This document shows positions 61,429-64,000 of a stretch of 64,000 nucleotides of DNA, one piece after another. Source of the stretch: Allobosea sp. WAO (GTDB taxonomy: Bacteria; Pseudomonadota; Alphaproteobacteria; Rhizobiales; Beijerinckiaceae); contig NZ_JXTJ01000016.1 of assembly GCF_001509835.1 (NCBI RefSeq), positions 1 to 64,000 of the forward strand, read 5' to 3'. A program made the translations under genes and the position numbers. Under the pieces are notes generated by a model. The model worked only from the letters and a program-made list of their open reading frames with translations. It had not been told where the DNA came from and searched no databases. The number at the start of each line of letters is the position of its first letter. The stretch's first letter is position 1.

Positions 61429-62613
61429 ATGAACCAGATCGCTTTTGTCCTGCTCGAACGGCCCGTCAGCTGGGCGGAAGCCGCCTTCGGCTTCGCCGGC
61501 CTTACCCTGCTGCTGCTCGTTCTGGCGCTGCTCTTCTCCTGGCGCGGCGGACGCCGGCACGCGGCAGAGGCGGCTGCCGCGGCCGAGCGAGCCCGCGAAA
61601 TGGACGACAAGGTCGCCGAGATGAACCGGATGCAGTCCGAGCTGACCGGCCGGATGCAGACCATGGCCGAAATCCTCTCGACCCGGCAGGGCGATCTCGC
61701 CCGCCTCGTCGCCGACCGGATCGACGGCTTGCGCCAACAGGTCGGCGCCGGGCTCGAGCAGAATGTCCGCCAGACCAATGAGAGCCTCGGCAAGCTGCAG
61801 GAACGGCTCGCCGTGATCGACAGCGCCCAGAAGAACCTGACGGAGCTGACCGGCGAAGTGGTGACGCTGAAGGACGTCCTCGCCAACAAGCAGGCGCGCG
61901 GTGCTTATGGCCAGGGCCGGATGGAGGCGATCATCCGCGACGGACTGCCGGCGGCATTCTTCTCGTTCCAGCCGACGCTTTCCAATGGCCGCCGGCCCGA
62001 TTGCCTGGTGACCTTGCCGGGCGATGGCCGCGGCCTCGTCATCGATGCCAAGTTCCCGCTGGAGAGCTTCACCCTGCTGCGCGCGGCGCGCGGCGACGAG
62101 GCGAAGAAGCAGGCCGCGGCGCGGGTGCGCGGCGATGTCGGCCAGCACATCAAGGACATTGCCGAGCGCTATTTCCTGCCCGGCGAGACGCAGGACATGG
62201 CGCTGCTCTTCGTGCCTTCCGAAGCGATCTACGCCGACCTGCACGAGCATTTCGACGACGTGATTCAAAGGGCGCACCGGGCCAGGGTGATGATCGTCTC
62301 GCCCTCGCTGCTGGCGCTGGCGATCCAGCTGATGCAGTCACTCGTCCGCGATGCCCGCATGCGCGAAGAGGCGCGGGTGATCCAGTCCGAGGTCGGCAAG
62401 CTGCTCGACGATGTCCGCCGGCTCGGCGACCGCGTCGACAAGCTCGATACGCATTTCCGCCAAGCGCAGGAGGATGTCGGCCTGATCAAGACCTCGGCCG
62501 GCAAGGTCACCGGCCGGGCGGAGCGGATCGGCGCGCTGGAGTTCGACGACGGTCCGGGCAGCCAGCCGAACCTACCCTTTGCGAGGGAAACCCGGCTCAA
62601 GGCGGCAGAATAA
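61429..62613 (+). CDS. rmuC: DNA recombination protein RmuC homologue
   Basis: A 394-residue protein with one N-terminal membrane helix (AAFGFAGLTLLLLVLALLFSW, about residues 17-37), a coiled coil (residues about 45-140) and a nuclease-like RmuC domain: GAYGQGRMEAIIRDGLP, LVIDAKFPLESF and MALLFVPSEAIYADLHEHF. RmuC limits inversions and may be an endonuclease of the PD-(D/E)XK type. It is divergent from def. Confidence 0.93.
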   Translation: MNQIAFVLLERPVSWAEAAFGFAGLTLLLLVLALLFSWRGGRRHAAEAAAAAERAREMDDKVAEMNRMQSELTGRMQTMAEILSTRQGDLARLVADRIDGLRQQVGAGLEQNVRQTNESLGKLQERLAVIDSAQKNLTELTGEVVTLKDVLANKQARGAYGQGRMEAIIRDGLPAAFFSFQPTLSNGRRPDCLVTLPGDGRGLVIDAKFPLESFTLLRAARGDEAKKQAAARVRGDVGQHIKDIAERYFLPGETQDMALLFVPSEAIYADLHEHFDDVIQRAHRARVMIVSPSLLALAIQLMQSLVRDARMREEARVIQSEVGKLLDDVRRLGDRVDKLDTHFRQAQEDVGLIKTSAGKVTGRAERIGALEFDDGPGSQPNLPFARETRLKAAE

Positions 62614-62689
62614 ACCCGCGCCGCCATCTGCTGATCACATTCCCGCGTAGTCCTGCGCGCCCGACCCGCTGCGCAGGAGATCGCCCGAC

Positions 62690-63931
62690 GTGCTCGTCCA
62701 GATCGGAACCCTCATCGCCGCGACGAGCCTCGTCCAGCTCGCCAACGGCTTCTTCAACACCTTCCTGTCGCTGCGGCTGACCACCGAGAACTTCGGCCCG
62801 ACGCTGACCGGCATCGTACTCAGCGCCTACTTCATCGGCTTCTCGATCGGCGCCGTCGGCAGCGGCGCCATCATCCAGCGCATCGGGCATATCCGCGCCT
62901 ATGCCGCCTTCGCCGGCATGGTCGTCGTCGGCACGGCCGGCATGGCGCTCTTCGTCTCGCCGCTCGGCTGGATCCTGTGCCGGATGGCGATCGGCACCGG
63001 CTGCGTCGGCCTGTTCATCACCACCGAGAGCTGGCTGAACGCCAAGGCCCCTGCCGACCAGCGCGGCCGGATCTTCTCTATCTACATGGTCGGCACCTTC
63101 CTGGCGCTCGCGGCAGGCCAGCTGCTGATCGGCAAGCTGCCGATCGTCTCGTTGACCCCGTTCTTCATCATCATCGCGCTGTTCGCGCTGGCACTGATGA
63201 TGGTCAGCGCGACGCGGGCCGAGGCGCCGGCGCTCGCGCCCGAGGCTTCCCTCCCCTATGGCGAATTGACCCGGCAGGCTCCGGTTTCGGTGATCGGCTG
63301 CATCGTCTCGGGCATCGTCACCAGCGCCTTCTACGCGCTGGTGCCCGCCTGGATGGCGCGCAACGACATTCCCCAGGCAACGATCGCCTTGTTCATGCTG
63401 GTCGCGGTGCTCGGCGGCTTCGCCTTCCAGGTCCCGGTCGGCAAGGTCTCGGATCGCGGCGACCGGCGGGTCGTCCTGGCCGGACTGGCGATAGGCTTCG
63501 CCGTCGCAGCCATCCTGATCCAGCTCGTGCCTCCGAGGCTCGTCTTCGTGCTCCCGATCGCGGCATTGCTCGGCGGCTTCATGTCGACGCTCTACCCGGT
63601 CTGCGTCGCCCATGCGCTCGATCGCATGCCCCAGGACCGCGTGGTGGCGGTGAGCGGACGGCTGATCCTGGTCAGCGGCATCGGCTCGGCGCTGGGCCCG
63701 ATCCTCGGCGCCCAGGTGATGGGCCAGCTCGACATCAACGGGCTGCTCTATTTCATGGCCGCCGCGGCGATCGCGCTGGCGGCCGTCGCGGGCCTGCGGA
63801 TCAGGCACCGCGCGCCGCCGGAGCAGATGGCGGAGCGGCCCTTCGCCATCATCGATCCACTGGCGGCGCCGATCTCGCAGGAGCCGGAAGCGACGGACGC
63901 GGACGGAACGCCGCGTCCGCTCCCCACCTAA
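62690..63931 (+). CDS. MFS transporter (YcaD-like)
   Basis: A 413-residue major-facilitator protein with twelve predicted membrane spans. It begins MLVQIGTLIAATSLVQLANGFFNTFLSLRL and has the MFS loop motif GKVSDRGDRR between spans 8 and 9, plus TTESWLNAKAPADQRGRIFSIYM, typical of the YcaD/CynX-like subgroup. Substrate unknown. The start is GTG at 62690 with AGGAGA upstream. It follows rmuC by 76 bases. Confidence 0.9.
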   Translation: MLVQIGTLIAATSLVQLANGFFNTFLSLRLTTENFGPTLTGIVLSAYFIGFSIGAVGSGAIIQRIGHIRAYAAFAGMVVVGTAGMALFVSPLGWILCRMAIGTGCVGLFITTESWLNAKAPADQRGRIFSIYMVGTFLALAAGQLLIGKLPIVSLTPFFIIIALFALALMMVSATRAEAPALAPEASLPYGELTRQAPVSVIGCIVSGIVTSAFYALVPAWMARNDIPQATIALFMLVAVLGGFAFQVPVGKVSDRGDRRVVLAGLAIGFAVAAILIQLVPPRLVFVLPIAALLGGFMSTLYPVCVAHALDRMPQDRVVAVSGRLILVSGIGSALGPILGAQVMGQLDINGLLYFMAAAAIALAAVAGLRIRHRAPPEQMAERPFAIIDPLAAPISQEPEATDADGTPRPLPT

Positions 63932-63938
63932 GGCTGGT

Positions 63939-64000
63939 TCAGCCGGCCTTGAGGGTCGCCGACAGCGCCGGCTTTACGTTCAGCGTCTGGAAGACCACGC
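63939..64000 (-). CDS. C-terminal end of an unidentified minus-strand gene
   Basis: A minus-strand frame is open at the right edge and stops at 63939-63941. It gives only the last 19 residues (VVFQTLNVKPALSATLKAG), convergent with the MFS gene. Too short to identify. Confidence 0.4.
   Translation of the reverse strand, partial: VVFQTLNVKPALSATLKAG

Overview
The window is GC-rich, densely coding chromosome from an alphaproteobacterium, most likely a Hyphomicrobiales member of the Bosea/Methylobacterium/Rhizobium type. This is inferred from the gene order nrnC-lptC-lptA-lptB-rpoN-hpf-ptsN, an imuA-imuB-dnaE2 mutasome operon with an alphaproteobacterial LexA box (GTTC-N7-GTTC), a FlbD-like HTH protein and DUF4347/VCBS giant surface proteins. 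No rRNA, tRNA, CRISPR array, insertion sequence or prophage was recognised.

Layout. 1-7832 (minus): the N-terminal 2,600 or so residues of a giant repetitive DUF4347/cadherin-like/VCBS protein running off the left edge. 8597-17177: a GntR-regulated catabolic locus; a divergent GntR regulator faces an operon of class III aminotransferase, an M29/NicX-like metalloenzyme, crotonase, class III CoA-transferase and a complete HisJQMP-type amino-acid ABC importer. 17927-26836: a second catabolic locus for an N-heterocycle or hydantoin; D-carbamoylase, LysR regulator, NMT1/THI5-type ABC importer, ATZ/TRZ-type amidohydrolase, L-carbamoylase/allantoate-amidohydrolase homologue and a dihydropyrimidinase/dihydroorotase-like enzyme. 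Three copies of the same LysR-type inverted repeat (ATAA-N7-TTAT) lie in front of its three transcription units.

27133-33528: orphan FlbD-type HTH, small membrane protein, then the SOS mutasome dnaE2-imuB-imuA. 33730-41171: yedI, a DUF4239 protein, an AEC transporter, an old-yellow-enzyme homologue, two DUF1330 proteins, pyrF, an orphan Hcp, a FrnE-like DsbA protein and a VapBC-type toxin-antitoxin pair. 41236-44046: EF-P and its lysylation enzymes EpmA and EpmB. 44139-49254: DUF1993, cardiolipin synthase, an MBL hydrolase, a small secreted protein and class I fumarase. 49465-55796: ptsN, hpf, rpoN, lptB, lptA, lptC, nrnC. 56003-63931: DUF805, dapE, a membrane protein, a lipoprotein, truA-fmt-def, rmuC and an MFS transporter. 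The end of an unidentified minus-strand gene reaches the right edge.

The strongest candidates for undescribed biology are the two catabolic loci. In the first, a metal-ligand His of the M29/NicX-like enzyme appears replaced by Gln, the crotonase lacks its second catalytic Glu, and a 35-codon leader ORF with a strong Shine-Dalgarno precedes the importer. In the second, a single LysR operator type ties D- and L-carbamoylases, a hydantoinase-like enzyme, a deaminase-like enzyme and a pyrimidine-type importer into one apparent regulon. Secondary signals are a strong orphan plus-strand terminator suggesting a small RNA (about 46325-46595), a 16-bp hairpin over the apparent lptB start and a G9 tract in the imuA/imuB overlap. 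All functions are read from sequence and memory of families; no database search was run.
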